Shown: positions 1 through 8,629 of the stretch, one piece after another | Layout: the number at the start of each line of letters is the position of its first letter | Position numbering within the stretch: position 1 is the stretch's first letter | Assembly: GCA_963805605.1 (NCBI GenBank) | Contig: CAWDUX010000002.1 | Coordinates: 2,790,001-2,854,000, forward strand | From: Actinocatenispora sp963805605 | Lineage (GTDB): Bacteria > Actinomycetota > Actinomycetes > Mycobacteriales > Micromonosporaceae | Direction: 5' to 3' | Length of the DNA stretch: 64,000 nucleotides | Program-made: the position numbers and the translations under genes | Notes under the pieces: model-generated | What the model saw: only the letters and a program-made list of their open reading frames with translations | What the model was told of the DNA's origin: nothing | Database searches by the model: none

Positions 1-741
1 CTTGCTCTTGATCTCCGCGATCGTGGTCACGGTCAGTGTGCCGTTGCCGTGGATGTCGTTGGAGATGAACTTGCCGCCACCGATGGAGATCATCACGTGG
101 CCCGAGCCGCCGGAGAAGAACGCCAGGCCGCCGGCAGGGACGCTGGTGGCGCCGGGGTGCTTGTACTTGCCGGGCACCTGGGTCCAGTGCACGTACGCGG
201 TGGTGGAGCCGGATGCCGGGAAGCCGTACGCCAGGCCCATGATGTGGTCGCAGCGCCGGTAGTAGTCGGCGTGGTAGCTGGTCGTCTTGTGGTTCTTGGC
301 CCAGGTGACGGCGGCGGCGCAGCCGCGCGGGTCGCCGAGCCCGCTGACGGAGCATGCGGTGCCACCGGAGGACCCACAGGCTGGGGCAACAGTTCCGTCC
401 GAGCCGGTGTACACGTACGTGTCGGTGATGTAGCCGTGCTTGCCGGGGATGTGGTCCCAGATGTTGCTGGTGCCGTACTTGCCGGTGACGGTCGTGCCGT
501 GGGTCTGGCAGTCGATGGTGACCGAGGCGCCACTGGCGACGCTGCCCACGACGGTGTCGCTGGTGTGCGGGCCGGAGTGCACGTTGACCGAGGCGCCGGA
601 GTTGGTGTGCACGGTGCCCGACGCGGCTGCGGCACTGCCGGAGAACAACAGCACCCCGGCCATCGTGGCGCCGAGTGAGGCCAGCCCGACCCGGGCGGCA
701 CGACTCCGGGCGGCACGGGTGAGACGAGAACTGGGGGACAT
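1..741 (-). CDS. Secreted SH3b plus NlpC/P60-like protein, 3' end cut by the window
   Basis: About 247 codons are visible from the ATG at 741, preceded by an AAGGAA-type ribosome site; the reading frame is still open at base 1, so the C-terminus is missing. Residues 1 to about 40 form a basic, hydrophobic signal peptide ending in an Ala-rich cleavage region. Residues about 43-108 look like a bacterial SH3 domain (SGASVNVHSGPHTSDTVVG), the type that binds peptidoglycan. The rest resembles an NlpC/P60 or CHAP amidase: a Cys in RRCDHIMGLAYGF and a His in GSGHVMISIGGG could be the catalytic pair. The inferred role is an exported cell-wall endopeptidase or amidase. The catalytic assignment is from motif resemblance only, and a non-enzymatic wall-binding protein is possible. 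Confidence 0.75.
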   Translation of the reverse strand, partial: MSPSSRLTRAARSRAARVGLASLGATMAGVLLFSGSAAAASGTVHTNSGASVNVHSGPHTSDTVVGSVASGASVTIDCQTHGTTVTGKYGTSNIWDHIPGKHGYITDTYVYTGSDGTVAPACGSSGGTACSVSGLGDPRGCAAAVTWAKNHKTTSYHADYYRRCDHIMGLAYGFPASGSTTAYVHWTQVPGKYKHPGATSVPAGGLAFFSGGSGHVMISIGGGKFISNDIHGNGTLTVTTIAEIKSK

Positions 742-815
742 CTCGATTCCTTTCGTGAACGAGATAGTTCGCCCCAGATTCTTACTGTGACCTGGGCAAC
801 ATGGCTACGTGAAAA

Positions 816-829
816 CTACTGATCAGTAG
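816..829. promoter_or_regulatory. 14-bp perfect palindrome upstream of the secreted SH3b gene
   Basis: CTACTGATCAGTAG reads the same on both strands and sits about 75 bp upstream of the ATG at 741, flanked by further GTAGCTAC-like bases. It lies where an operator or activator site of the minus-strand gene would be expected. No regulator gene is adjacent, so the binding protein is unknown. Confidence 0.35.
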
Positions 830-896
830 CTACATCTGGCGGCGTGACCGTTTCTTGATCATTTTTCGTGTGGTCACGTGTAGTAGGAACGGCAGG

Positions 897-2552
897 TCAC
901 GAGCCCATGGCCGGCCCGAGGACATCGTCGGCGTCCACAATCGTGTACGCGTAGCCCTGTTCGGCCAGGAACCGCTGCCGGTGCGCCGCGTACTCCGCGT
1001 CGATCGTGTCCCGCGACACCACGGTGTAGAAGTGCGCCTGCCGCCCGTCGGCCTTCGGCCGCAGCACCCGCCCCAGCCGCTGCGCCTCCTCCTGACGGGA
1101 GCCGAACGTGCCGGAGACCTGGATCGCCACCGCCGCCTCCGGCAGGTCGATGGAGAAGTTCGCCACCTTCGACACCACCAGGGTGCGCAACTCGCCGGAC
1201 CGGAAGGCGTCGAACAACCGCTCCCGTTCCTTGTTGGTCGTCTTCCCCTCGATCACCGGCACGTCCAGCTCGGCGGCGAACGCGTCGAGCTGATCCAGGT
1301 ACGCGCCGATCACCAGCACCTGCTCGCCGGCGTGCCGGCCAACCAGCTGCTTCACCACCGGTACCTTGGTCCGCGCGGTCGCCGCCATCCGGTAGCGCTC
1401 GTCCGGCTCGGCGGTCGCGTACGCCATCCGCTCGGCGTCGGTGAGCGTCACCCGCACCTCGACACACTCGGCGGGGGCGATCCAGCCCTGCGACTCGATG
1501 TCCTTCCACGGTGCGTCGTAGCGTTTCGGGCCGATCAGCGAGAACACGTCGCCTTCCCGGCCGTCCTCGCGTACCAGGGTGGCGGTCAGGCCCAGCCGAC
1601 GGCGGGCCTGCAGGTCGGCGGTGAACCGGAAGATCGGCGCCGGCAGCAGATGCACCTCGTCGTAGATGACCAGACCCCAGTCGCGGGCGCCGAACAGGTC
1701 CAGGTGCGGGTACACGCCCTTCCGGCGTGCGGTCAGCACCTGGTACGTGGCGATCGTGACCGGCCTGATCTCCTTACGTTCCCCGGAGTACTCGCCGATC
1801 TCGTCCTCGGTCAGCGACGTACGGGCGACCAGTTCACGCTTCCACTGCCGGCCGGCCACCGTGTTGGTGACCAGGATCAGGGTCGTCGCCTGTACCTGCG
1901 CCATCGCCGCCGCGCCGACCAGGGTCTTGCCCGCGCCGCAGGGCAGTACGACCACGCCCGATCCGCCGGCCCAGAACGAGTCGGCGGCCTGCTGCTGGTA
2001 GGGCCGCAGCTGCCAGCTCGACTGGTCGAGTTCGATCGCGTGGCTCTCCCCGTCCACATAGCCGGCGAGATCTTCGGCCGGCCAGCCCAGTTTCAGCAGT
2101 GCCTGCTTCAGCCGGCCGCGTTCGGACGGATGCACCGCGAGGGTGTCCTCGGCGACGGCCGCGCCCAGCATCCCGGCCAACTTCTTGGACTTCGAGACCT
2201 CGACCAGTACGGCCCGGTCCAGACCGCGCAGCACCAGGCCGTGCGCCGGGTCGTTGAGCAGCTGGAGCCGGCCGTAGCGGTCCATGGTCTCGGCCACGTC
2301 GACGAGCAGCGCATGCGGTACGGGATAGCGGCTGAACCGGATCAGCGCGTCGACCACGCTCTCCGCGTCGTGCCCGGCGGCCCGTGCGTTCCACAGACCC
2401 AACGGGGTGACCCGGTAGGTGTGCATGTGCTCGGGTGCCCGTTCCAGCTCCGCGAACGGTGCGATCGCCATCCGACAGGCCTGCGCGTCGGGGTGCTCGA
2501 CCTCCAGCAGCATGGTCTTATCGGACTGCACGATCAACGGACCATCGGACAC
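897..2552 (-). CDS. DNA repair helicase XPB (superfamily 2)
   Basis: A 551-residue ATP-dependent 3'-5' DNA helicase of the bacterial XPB family, which unwinds DNA in nucleotide-excision-type repair. Seen: an N-terminal helicase-associated region (about 1-170), Walker A LPCGAGKT (203-210), the DEVH box (298-301), the XPB-specific RED motif in LVREDGRE (328-330), and motif VI QRLGRVLRP near 500. I placed the start at the GTG at 2552, because AGGAGG lies five bases upstream and the family's normal length of about 550 is matched; the open frame continues upstream without similarity. The Helicase_C_3 protein at 4726-7098 is its usual genomic companion in actinobacteria. A leader hairpin at 2652-2687 may affect translation. 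Confidence 0.95.
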   Translation of the reverse strand: MSDGPLIVQSDKTMLLEVEHPDAQACRMAIAPFAELERAPEHMHTYRVTPLGLWNARAAGHDAESVVDALIRFSRYPVPHALLVDVAETMDRYGRLQLLNDPAHGLVLRGLDRAVLVEVSKSKKLAGMLGAAVAEDTLAVHPSERGRLKQALLKLGWPAEDLAGYVDGESHAIELDQSSWQLRPYQQQAADSFWAGGSGVVVLPCGAGKTLVGAAAMAQVQATTLILVTNTVAGRQWKRELVARTSLTEDEIGEYSGERKEIRPVTIATYQVLTARRKGVYPHLDLFGARDWGLVIYDEVHLLPAPIFRFTADLQARRRLGLTATLVREDGREGDVFSLIGPKRYDAPWKDIESQGWIAPAECVEVRVTLTDAERMAYATAEPDERYRMAATARTKVPVVKQLVGRHAGEQVLVIGAYLDQLDAFAAELDVPVIEGKTTNKERERLFDAFRSGELRTLVVSKVANFSIDLPEAAVAIQVSGTFGSRQEEAQRLGRVLRPKADGRQAHFYTVVSRDTIDAEYAAHRQRFLAEQGYAYTIVDADDVLGPAMGS

Positions 2553-3156
2553 GCTGGCCTCCTGCGGGCTGGACACGCGGACTCTCCAGTGTGCCTCGAT
2601 CGCGGGCGCGGGGTTGGCCCGCCTCATCGACCGTGGCAGCCGCCACCGGCTCGAACACACCGTTGGGAGGAGGAAACGGTCTGTTCGACCGGCGGCGACC
2701 GATCCTGTCAGTGCCGCGTGAGCGGCCGACCAGGATCCACCAGCCGGCCCGCCGGTGCCACCGCAATCCTCGCGCCCCTGCGGTGACACCGGCTCTGGCG
2801 CCCCTGGATCCCCATCAGGGACGCGGCCCTGCCGTCCGGAACCGCTACCCCCAGCGTCCCGTCCGGTATGTGTGCCGGCTGGCCACATATGGAACTGTGC
2901 CCGGCGTACCTGCACTGAACCTGGCGCGGACCTAGGAGTTACCTGAGAACGGCAAACGCCGGGTAATGGACGACGGACAGTGACATGTCGTGGAGTCCAG
3001 CCTCTCGGGTCGATCACCGTACGTGTCCAACGGTGGGCGGTCGACGGAATGCGGGTGGCGGCCCGGTAGGGTTGCGACCGGTGTGCCGGGAAGTCTGGTC
3101 GGCGATGATGCCCCCGATCCGTCACTGGAGCAGCTCATGAACCCCGGCAGCCAGGC
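2553..3156. other. 604-bp divergent intergenic region, XPB and antiporter
   Basis: No convincing gene is present on either strand. The long minus-strand frame that continues from XPB through here has no recognisable domain and starts well above a perfect ribosome site, so I treat it as non-coding. The region holds the leader hairpin at 2652-2687 and presumably two divergent promoters; no clear -35/-10 pair could be singled out. Confidence 0.6.
2652..2687 (-). promoter_or_regulatory. Leader hairpin of the XPB gene with a CCUCCU loop
   Basis: Thirteen-base arms, CGAACA-C-ACCGTT and AACGGT-C-TGTTCG, pair with a single C-C (or G-G on the minus strand) mismatch around a ten-base loop. On the minus-strand transcript the loop reads UCCUCCUCCC, complementary to the AGGAGG ribosome site of the XPB gene about 90 bases downstream. 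A kissing or long-range pairing that hides the ribosome site is possible but not shown. The position and symmetry are seen; the regulatory role is inference. Confidence 0.4.
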
Positions 3157-4632
3157 ATGAACGACACCGAACGTTTCGGCGCGGTGATCGCCCTTGTCGC
3201 AGTGGTAGCGCTCGTCGCCGTGCTGTCCAACCGGTTGACCGAACGGATCCGGGTACCCGCACCGGCCCTGTTCCTGATCGGCGCGGCCGTCGTCTCCGAC
3301 CTCTTCCCCTGGCTCGGCTCCCTGCCGGTCGGCACCGTCGAGCAGATCGTCACGATCGCGCTGATCGTGCTGCTGTTCGACGGTGGGATGAACATCGGCT
3401 GGGGCAAGCTGCGGCGTACCGCCGGCGCGGTGCTCTGGCTGGGCGTGGCGGGCACGCTGGTCACCGCGGTGGCCGTGGCGGTCCCGGCGCACCTGCTGTT
3501 CGGGCTGGACTGGCGGCTGTCGCTGCTGATCGGGACCGCGCTGGCGCCCACCGATCCGGCCGTGGTGTTCTCCGTACTCGGTCGGCGGGAGATCCTCGGC
3601 CGCTCCGGCACCCTGCTGGAGGGCGAGTCCGGCGCCAACGACCCGGTTGGCATCGCGCTGATGGTCAGCATCCTGGCGGCAGGCAACGCCGGTGGCCTGT
3701 CCGCGCTGGGCACCGGCGTACTCGTCTTCGCCGAACAGATGTTCATCGGCGCCGCGATCGGGTTGCTCGGCGGGGTCGCGCTGACCTGGTTCGCCCGCCG
3801 CGTGGTGCTGCCGGCCGCCGCTCTCTACCCCGTACGGACCCTGGCCGCCGCGCTGCTCATCTACGGTGCCGCCACCGTCGCGCACGGCTCCGGGTTCCTC
3901 GCCGTGTTCATCGCCGGCATCATGCTCGGCGACCAGCGCATCCCGTTCAAGGGCGACGTGCACCGGTTCCATTCAGCGATGGCCAGCCTCGGCGAGATCG
4001 TCGCGTTCGTGGTTCTCGGCCTCACCGTGCAACTACGTACCCTGCCCGACGGCAACGCCTGGCAGATCGGCCTGGCCCTGGCTGTGCTGCTGGCGCTGCT
4101 GATCCGACCGGTACTGGTCGGTCTGGTACTGCTGCCGGTGAAGTTGAAACGCGGGGAACGGATCTTCGTACTGTGGGCCGGGCTGAAGGGCGCGGTACCG
4201 ATCCTGCTCGGCACGTTCATCGTGGCGGCCGGTACACACGGCTCGACCCGCGTCTACGACATCATCTTCGTGGTCGTGGCCTTCTCGGTGATCGTGCAGG
4301 GTGGCCTGGTGCCGCTGGTGGGTACCCGGTGCCGGGTACCGATGCGTTCGGTGCCGCACGAACCGTGGGTGATGGGGATGCGGTTCGCACACGAGCCGAG
4401 TGCCATGCACACCCACACTGTCGGCGAGGACTCCGCCGCGGACGGGCTGACCGTCGGCGAGCTGGCAGACCAGGAAGGCGTCTGGGTGGCCCTGGTGCGC
4501 CGGGACGGCCAACAGGTACCGCTTCGCCCGGAGACCGTGCTGCGGCCCGGGGACGAGGTACTGGTCGACCAGGAGCAGGGCAGCGGCGGCACCGGGGAGG
4601 GCGACGGCCCGTTCGCCGTCCCACAGCCCTGA
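3157..4632 (+). CDS. K+/H+ or Na+/H+ antiporter with C-terminal TrkA-C-type domain
   Basis: A 491-residue membrane antiporter of the CPA1/NhaP2 (CvrA) type, exchanging K+ or Na+ for protons. Residues about 1-390 contain 12-13 hydrophobic segments, including the ion-binding signature LAPTDPAVVF and the following EGESGANDPVG, which carry the conserved acidic residues of the Na+/H+ exchanger fold. Residues about 425-480 (TVGELADQEGVWVALVRRDG to RPGDEVLV) match a TrkA-C ligand-sensing domain. The start is the ATG at 3157, where the hydrophobic N-terminus begins; the upstream ribosome site is weak. Which cation is transported cannot be read from the sequence. It lies between XPB and its companion gene. 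Confidence 0.9.
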   Translation: MNDTERFGAVIALVAVVALVAVLSNRLTERIRVPAPALFLIGAAVVSDLFPWLGSLPVGTVEQIVTIALIVLLFDGGMNIGWGKLRRTAGAVLWLGVAGTLVTAVAVAVPAHLLFGLDWRLSLLIGTALAPTDPAVVFSVLGRREILGRSGTLLEGESGANDPVGIALMVSILAAGNAGGLSALGTGVLVFAEQMFIGAAIGLLGGVALTWFARRVVLPAAALYPVRTLAAALLIYGAATVAHGSGFLAVFIAGIMLGDQRIPFKGDVHRFHSAMASLGEIVAFVVLGLTVQLRTLPDGNAWQIGLALAVLLALLIRPVLVGLVLLPVKLKRGERIFVLWAGLKGAVPILLGTFIVAAGTHGSTRVYDIIFVVVAFSVIVQGGLVPLVGTRCRVPMRSVPHEPWVMGMRFAHEPSAMHTHTVGEDSAADGLTVGELADQEGVWVALVRRDGQQVPLRPETVLRPGDEVLVDQEQGSGGTGEGDGPFAVPQP

Positions 4633-4685
4633 GCTGGTCCGGCCCTGAGCTGGCCCGGCCCTGAGCCGACCTGGTCGGCCCGGCC
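4629..4685. repeat. Tandem 16-bp repeats between convergent gene ends
   Basis: CTGAGCTGGTCCGGCC is followed directly by CTGAGCTGGCCCGGCC and then by a longer degenerate copy ending in CCCGGCC. The repeat overlaps the stop codon of the antiporter and fills part of the gap before the convergent gene ending at 4726. It probably arose by slippage; no function is evident. Confidence 0.6.
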
Positions 4686-4725
4686 CTGATCACGGCCCGG
4701 CCCGGTCGGCCCGGCGCGTGGTGGG

Positions 4726-7098
4726 TCAGACCTCGGCCGGGGTCGCCGAGGTGATCCGGTGCAGCGCGAACGTGTGCAGCGTCTCGCCGCGGTCATCCGC
4801 GGCCCGCAGATAACCGGCACCGATCGACACCGGCCGCACCAGCCGGGACGCGGTGCCGCCGTGCGCGTCCACGTACCCGACCCAGATCCGCTGCCGGTCC
4901 CGGATCGCCTGCTGCAGCACGGCCAGCGCGTCGGTGGTGGTACCCGGATCGGCGTCGGCGGAGCTGGCCCGTCGGCTGGCCCGGGCCGCCTGCTCGCCGC
5001 GCCGCAGCACGGCCACCACCTTGTCCAGCTGCGCCCGGGTGAGCCGGTCCGGTAGCTCGCGCGGGGACCGGTGCACCCGTCGTACCGCCGCACCCCGGGG
5101 CTGCTCCGGTCGCTGGCTGACCACCACACCACCGGTGTCCTCGGCGACCGGGGTGTAGCCGACGTCACGCAGCAGTTCCAGCATCCGGTGCACCTGGTAC
5201 GGGCTGATCAGTACGGTCGGTGCGATCTGGCGCAGGCCGAGCAGCGCGAGCCGCCGGTCGGCCAGCAGCTCGGCCAGCAACGCGGTGTCCTCGCTGCGCA
5301 GGTAGCCGGCGCAGGATCCGACGCGCAACCCGCCATGCCGCCGGGCCACGTCGTCGACCAGGTACGACAGCGCCTGCGGGACCGGTGTGGTGGACCGGCG
5401 GGCGAGCAGTGCGTGCAGGTCGGCGGCGGACAGGCCGGCGTCCAGGGCACGCCGCACGCTGGCCGGGGTGACCCGGTACACGGTCGCGTGGCCGGCCGAC
5501 TCCGGATCGGCCAGCAGGTCCAGTTCGTCGGCGAGGCTCGGTTCCGGTGGACCCGGTACGACGATGGTCAGGTCCGCCTGCAGCAGCACCCGGTCCACCG
5601 GGGCCGGTAGCAAAGCGTCCAGCAGTTCGGCCGGGTCGGGGCCGCTGTCCGAGGAGTGCCACGCGTCCACCCCGAGCGGGTCGTCGGCGCGTGCGGCCGG
5701 GCGCCCGGCCAGCAGCAGTCGGCCGAAGCGGGTCAGTGCACCGCGCCCGGTCAGCCCCAGCGTGGCCGCCTCGGTGAGGACCCACCGGGCCGCCTGCGGG
5801 GCCTGCGTACCGCCGCGTCGAGGGGCTCGCCAGGTGAGCAGCGCGACCAGGTCCTCATCGTCCGGCGCGCTGCCCTCGGGCAGCTCGGCGAGCGCGGTCA
5901 GCACCGCGGTACGCAGCAGCGGCGCCGACATCCTGGACACCTCACCGGACAGCGCGTTGACCGGCCGGTCCTTCTCCTCCCGGGTACCTATCAGCCCGGG
6001 CGCGCGGGCCATCCCCAGCCAGCCGACGATCAGCCGCAACCAGCGGGCGGACGGTGCCGCCGCGCGCCACAGGTCGTACTGCGGGGTGGGCAGCCAGACG
6101 GTGCCGTCGCCGCCGGCCGCCCGGTCGGCACCCGCGCGGGTGCCGTCGGCGATCAGGTCGGCCTCCCGGGCCAGTTCCAGCAGCAGCGCCGCGACCGCCT
6201 CGGTGACGTCGGCGGAGCGCGCCAGTCGCCGCAGGTCGCGTACGCCCAACCCGCCGGACTTCAGCACCGGCGCCGGCTCGGCGGCCAGCGCGTCCAGCAA
6301 CGCGGCGGTGAGTCGTACCGCCTCCATCACCTGGCCGGCGCCGGCCGAGTCGACCGCGTCGAGGTCACGTACCGGTGGGTCCAGCGGCGGCGGGTCGGGG
6401 TGCAGCAGGCCGAGCGGGCCGATGTCGCGGCGAAGCAGTAAGCCCAGCTCACGGGGCAGGTGTACGGTGTCGATCCGTTCCGGTACGAGCAGATGGTGCG
6501 CGACCAGCCAAGCCACCGGTCCGTCCGGTTCTCCACCGTCCCCGGTGGCGATGCCCTCCCGGGTGGTGCCCACCGGCGGGCCGGCGGCTAGCCGGTCCAG
6601 CAGCGCACGGGCCGCCGGCGGGGTGCTCAACAGTTCACGCCGCAACCTCGACGGGTCGGCCATCAGTTCGCCGGCCACCGGGTCGAGTTCGGCGGCGGGT
6701 CGGCCCAGCCCGGCCGGGTACGGTGGGCACAGCTCCGCCACCCCGCGCACCACCCGCAGTTCGTCGTCGGGGCCGTACGCCACGGCCAGCTCGCGTAGCC
6801 GGTCCACCGCGGTCCGTACCCGGCCTGCCGGTACCGGCTCGGCCAGTGCCCTGACCTCGGTGAACGTCGTGTGGTCGGTGGGGTGCGGCGCGGCCAACCG
6901 GAGTGCGTCGAGGATCTCCAGGGTGAACTGGTCCAGCCCTTCCAGGGCGCGGGCCAGCGACAGCCGGGACTGGGCGCGCGACGACAGCGCCGACAGGTCA
7001 CCGGGTACCGGCACCGCCAGGTCGGGGCGGGCCGCGAGCAGCGCGGCGAGCTGACCGTCGGTCAGCTCGCGGAGGTGGTCGACAAGGCGTGTGGACAT
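4726..7098 (-). CDS. Helicase-associated (Helicase_C_3/XPB-Ssl2-like) protein with WYL-like C-terminus
   Basis: A 790-residue protein without Walker motifs, so not itself a helicase motor. Residues about 500-660 resemble the Helicase_C_3 region shared with XPB/Ssl2 (VLLQADLTIVVPG, then RVTPASVRRALDAG). The last 80 residues (RQRIWVGYVDAHG, RLVRPVSIGAGYLRAADD, THTFALHRI-like end) look like a WYL fold, which in other proteins senses nucleic acid or nucleotides. The ATG at 7098 has GGAAAG upstream. The family is commonly encoded near XPB in actinobacteria, which suggests it helps or controls that helicase. The partnership is inferred from neighbourhood; the biochemical role is unknown. Confidence 0.85.
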   Translation of the reverse strand: MSTRLVDHLRELTDGQLAALLAARPDLAVPVPGDLSALSSRAQSRLSLARALEGLDQFTLEILDALRLAAPHPTDHTTFTEVRALAEPVPAGRVRTAVDRLRELAVAYGPDDELRVVRGVAELCPPYPAGLGRPAAELDPVAGELMADPSRLRRELLSTPPAARALLDRLAAGPPVGTTREGIATGDGGEPDGPVAWLVAHHLLVPERIDTVHLPRELGLLLRRDIGPLGLLHPDPPPLDPPVRDLDAVDSAGAGQVMEAVRLTAALLDALAAEPAPVLKSGGLGVRDLRRLARSADVTEAVAALLLELAREADLIADGTRAGADRAAGGDGTVWLPTPQYDLWRAAAPSARWLRLIVGWLGMARAPGLIGTREEKDRPVNALSGEVSRMSAPLLRTAVLTALAELPEGSAPDDEDLVALLTWRAPRRGGTQAPQAARWVLTEAATLGLTGRGALTRFGRLLLAGRPAARADDPLGVDAWHSSDSGPDPAELLDALLPAPVDRVLLQADLTIVVPGPPEPSLADELDLLADPESAGHATVYRVTPASVRRALDAGLSAADLHALLARRSTTPVPQALSYLVDDVARRHGGLRVGSCAGYLRSEDTALLAELLADRRLALLGLRQIAPTVLISPYQVHRMLELLRDVGYTPVAEDTGGVVVSQRPEQPRGAAVRRVHRSPRELPDRLTRAQLDKVVAVLRRGEQAARASRRASSADADPGTTTDALAVLQQAIRDRQRIWVGYVDAHGGTASRLVRPVSIGAGYLRAADDRGETLHTFALHRITSATPAEV

Positions 7099-7249
7099 CG
7101 TCTTTCCACGCTAGTCCCGGGACGGGTGACACGTCGATTCGCCCGGGTGAACCGCCGCGTCCCGGCACGCTCGACCAGCGACGGGCGGGCGACAGGGTAA
7201 GGCACAGGTGTGCGAGACTTTGAGAAATCGACGGTTCTGAGGAGGAGAG

Positions 7250-7489
7250 ATGGCGGCGAACACGCGTACCGACTCGGTGCAGCCGGGCCAGGCCGCGGAT
7301 TCCGTCGACTCGTCGGGTAGGGCGGAGGGTCCCGTGGTGAAGCCGGGCCACATGCCGATCAGCGAGATGCTCTCCGACCGGGCGGGTGCCGGTTCACCCT
7401 TCGGCGAGGACATCACGTTCCCGTTGCCGATGGACCGGATCGTCTACGAGCTGCCGAGCGAATCCGACACGACCGACCAGCCCGAATAG
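7250..7489 (+). CDS. Small conserved-looking acidic protein of unknown function
   Basis: A 79-residue protein starting at an ATG directly after a strong GGAGGAGAG ribosome site. It is rich in Ser, Asp and Glu, with no membrane segment or signal peptide. The middle (KPGHMPISEMLSDRAG) and the end (FPLPMDRIVYELPSESD) look like short linear motifs in an otherwise disordered chain. It stands alone in the gap between two divergent genes and is followed by a good terminator hairpin (7508-7540), which supports it being a real single-gene unit. I do not recognise the family. Confidence 0.7.
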   Translation: MAANTRTDSVQPGQAADSVDSSGRAEGPVVKPGHMPISEMLSDRAGAGSPFGEDITFPLPMDRIVYELPSESDTTDQPE

Positions 7490-7507
7490 CGCCGATCCGC
7501 TCAGCAT

Positions 7508-7540
7508 GAGGGCCGTCACCGCATCGCGGTGGCGGCCCTC
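7508..7540 (+). terminator. Terminator-type hairpin after the small acidic protein
   Basis: Fifteen-base arms GAGGGCCGTCACCGC and GCGGTGGCGGCCCTC pair completely (one G-U) around a three-base loop, 19 bases after the stop codon at 7489. No U-tract follows, as is usual for actinobacterial terminators. Confidence 0.7.
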
Positions 7541-7660
7541 GTCGCCGGTCGACAAGCGCGTTCCGCTGATCATCCGACGCATGCCCACTTCCCGTCATGT
7601 TCCGTACACCTGCGCCGCGCACCTTTCGAGCAGACGCCGGAACACCGACGAGGAGTACCG

Positions 7661-8485
7661 ATGAGCCCACCGCCCGGCTCGCTCCGGCCGCGGCCGGCCG
7701 CAACAGCACTGGCCAGCGGCCCGGTACGGGTCGTCAACTACGCCCACCGCGGGGCCTCCGGCCAGGCGCCGGAGAACACCCTCGCCGCGTTCGAGCACGC
7801 CGCGCGGCTCGGGGCGCAGGCCGTCGAGCTCGACGTACGACGCAGCCTGGACGGGCATCTGGTGGTGCTGCACGACCGTACGCTGACCCGGACGACCAAC
7901 GTGGCCAGCGTCCACCCGGACCGGACCGGGCATCCGGTCGAGTCGTTCACCCTGGCCGAACTGAGCCAGCTGGACGCCGGGAGCTGGTTCGACCACCGTT
8001 TCGCCGGGCAGCGGATCCCCACCCTGACCGAGGCGATGGACCTGCTCGCCGACCACGACCTTGGCCTGCTGCTGGAGGTCAAGACGCCGGACAACTATCC
8101 CGGGCTGGCCGGTCAGCTCGCCCACACGCTGCGCGCCGCGTTCCCCCGCTGGTTGCGGCCGGCGATGGCGGGCCGGCTCACAGTGGAGAGCTTCCAGTGG
8201 GGCTTCGTCCGTCAACTGCGTGACATGCTGCCGCGGATCCCGGTCGGGCTGCTCGGCGCGCCGGAGGCGGACCGGCTGCCGTCACTGACCGGGTTCGTCG
8301 ACCAGATTAACCCGGCCGAACCGGACATCACCGAGGAGTACGTCACCCGGGTGCACCAGTACGGTATGGCGGTCAATGTCTGGACGGTGGACGAGCCGGC
8401 GGCGCTGCGACGGGTCGTCGCCGCCGGCGTGGACGGCGTCATCTCCAACCACCCGGACCGGGTGGTCGCCGCGCTGGCGCGCTGA
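7661..8485 (+). CDS. Glycerophosphodiester phosphodiesterase
   Basis: A 274-residue enzyme of the GDPD family, hydrolysing glycerophosphodiesters to glycerol 3-phosphate and an alcohol. The TIM-barrel signature is clear: His29-Arg30 in YAHRGASG, Glu38 in APENTLAAF, Glu57 and Asp59 in ELDVRRS, and His71 in VVLHDRTLTRTT. WTVDEP and ISNHPD near the end match the last barrel strands. The ATG at 7661 was chosen because GAGGAG stands seven bases upstream and the barrel begins about 20 residues later. There is no signal peptide, so it acts in the cytosol. It precedes the HAD-LarE gene by 144 bp and does not appear to be coupled to it. Confidence 0.92.
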   Translation: MSPPPGSLRPRPAATALASGPVRVVNYAHRGASGQAPENTLAAFEHAARLGAQAVELDVRRSLDGHLVVLHDRTLTRTTNVASVHPDRTGHPVESFTLAELSQLDAGSWFDHRFAGQRIPTLTEAMDLLADHDLGLLLEVKTPDNYPGLAGQLAHTLRAAFPRWLRPAMAGRLTVESFQWGFVRQLRDMLPRIPVGLLGAPEADRLPSLTGFVDQINPAEPDITEEYVTRVHQYGMAVNVWTVDEPAALRRVVAAGVDGVISNHPDRVVAALAR

Positions 8486-8540
8486 CCCGCCCGAGCGCCG
8501 CCCGGCTCCCGACGCCACGGATGGTCCCGGCCCGGTTACC

Positions 8541-8588
8541 GGTATCACCGTGGTCCCGACCACAGGTATCACCGTGGTCCCGACCACA
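8541..8588. repeat. 24-bp tandem duplication containing an inverted repeat
   Basis: GGTATCACCGTGGTCCCGACCACA occurs twice head to tail (8541-8564, 8565-8588). Each copy contains the perfect inverted repeat GTGGTC-CC-GACCAC. The pair ends about 40 bp before the start codon of the HAD-LarE gene, a suitable place for a doubled operator. A slippage duplication without function is the simple alternative. Confidence 0.6.
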
Positions 8589-8629
8589 GCGTTCCCGGTC
8601 GGATCGGGGCCGTGCGTAGGCTCGGTGGC

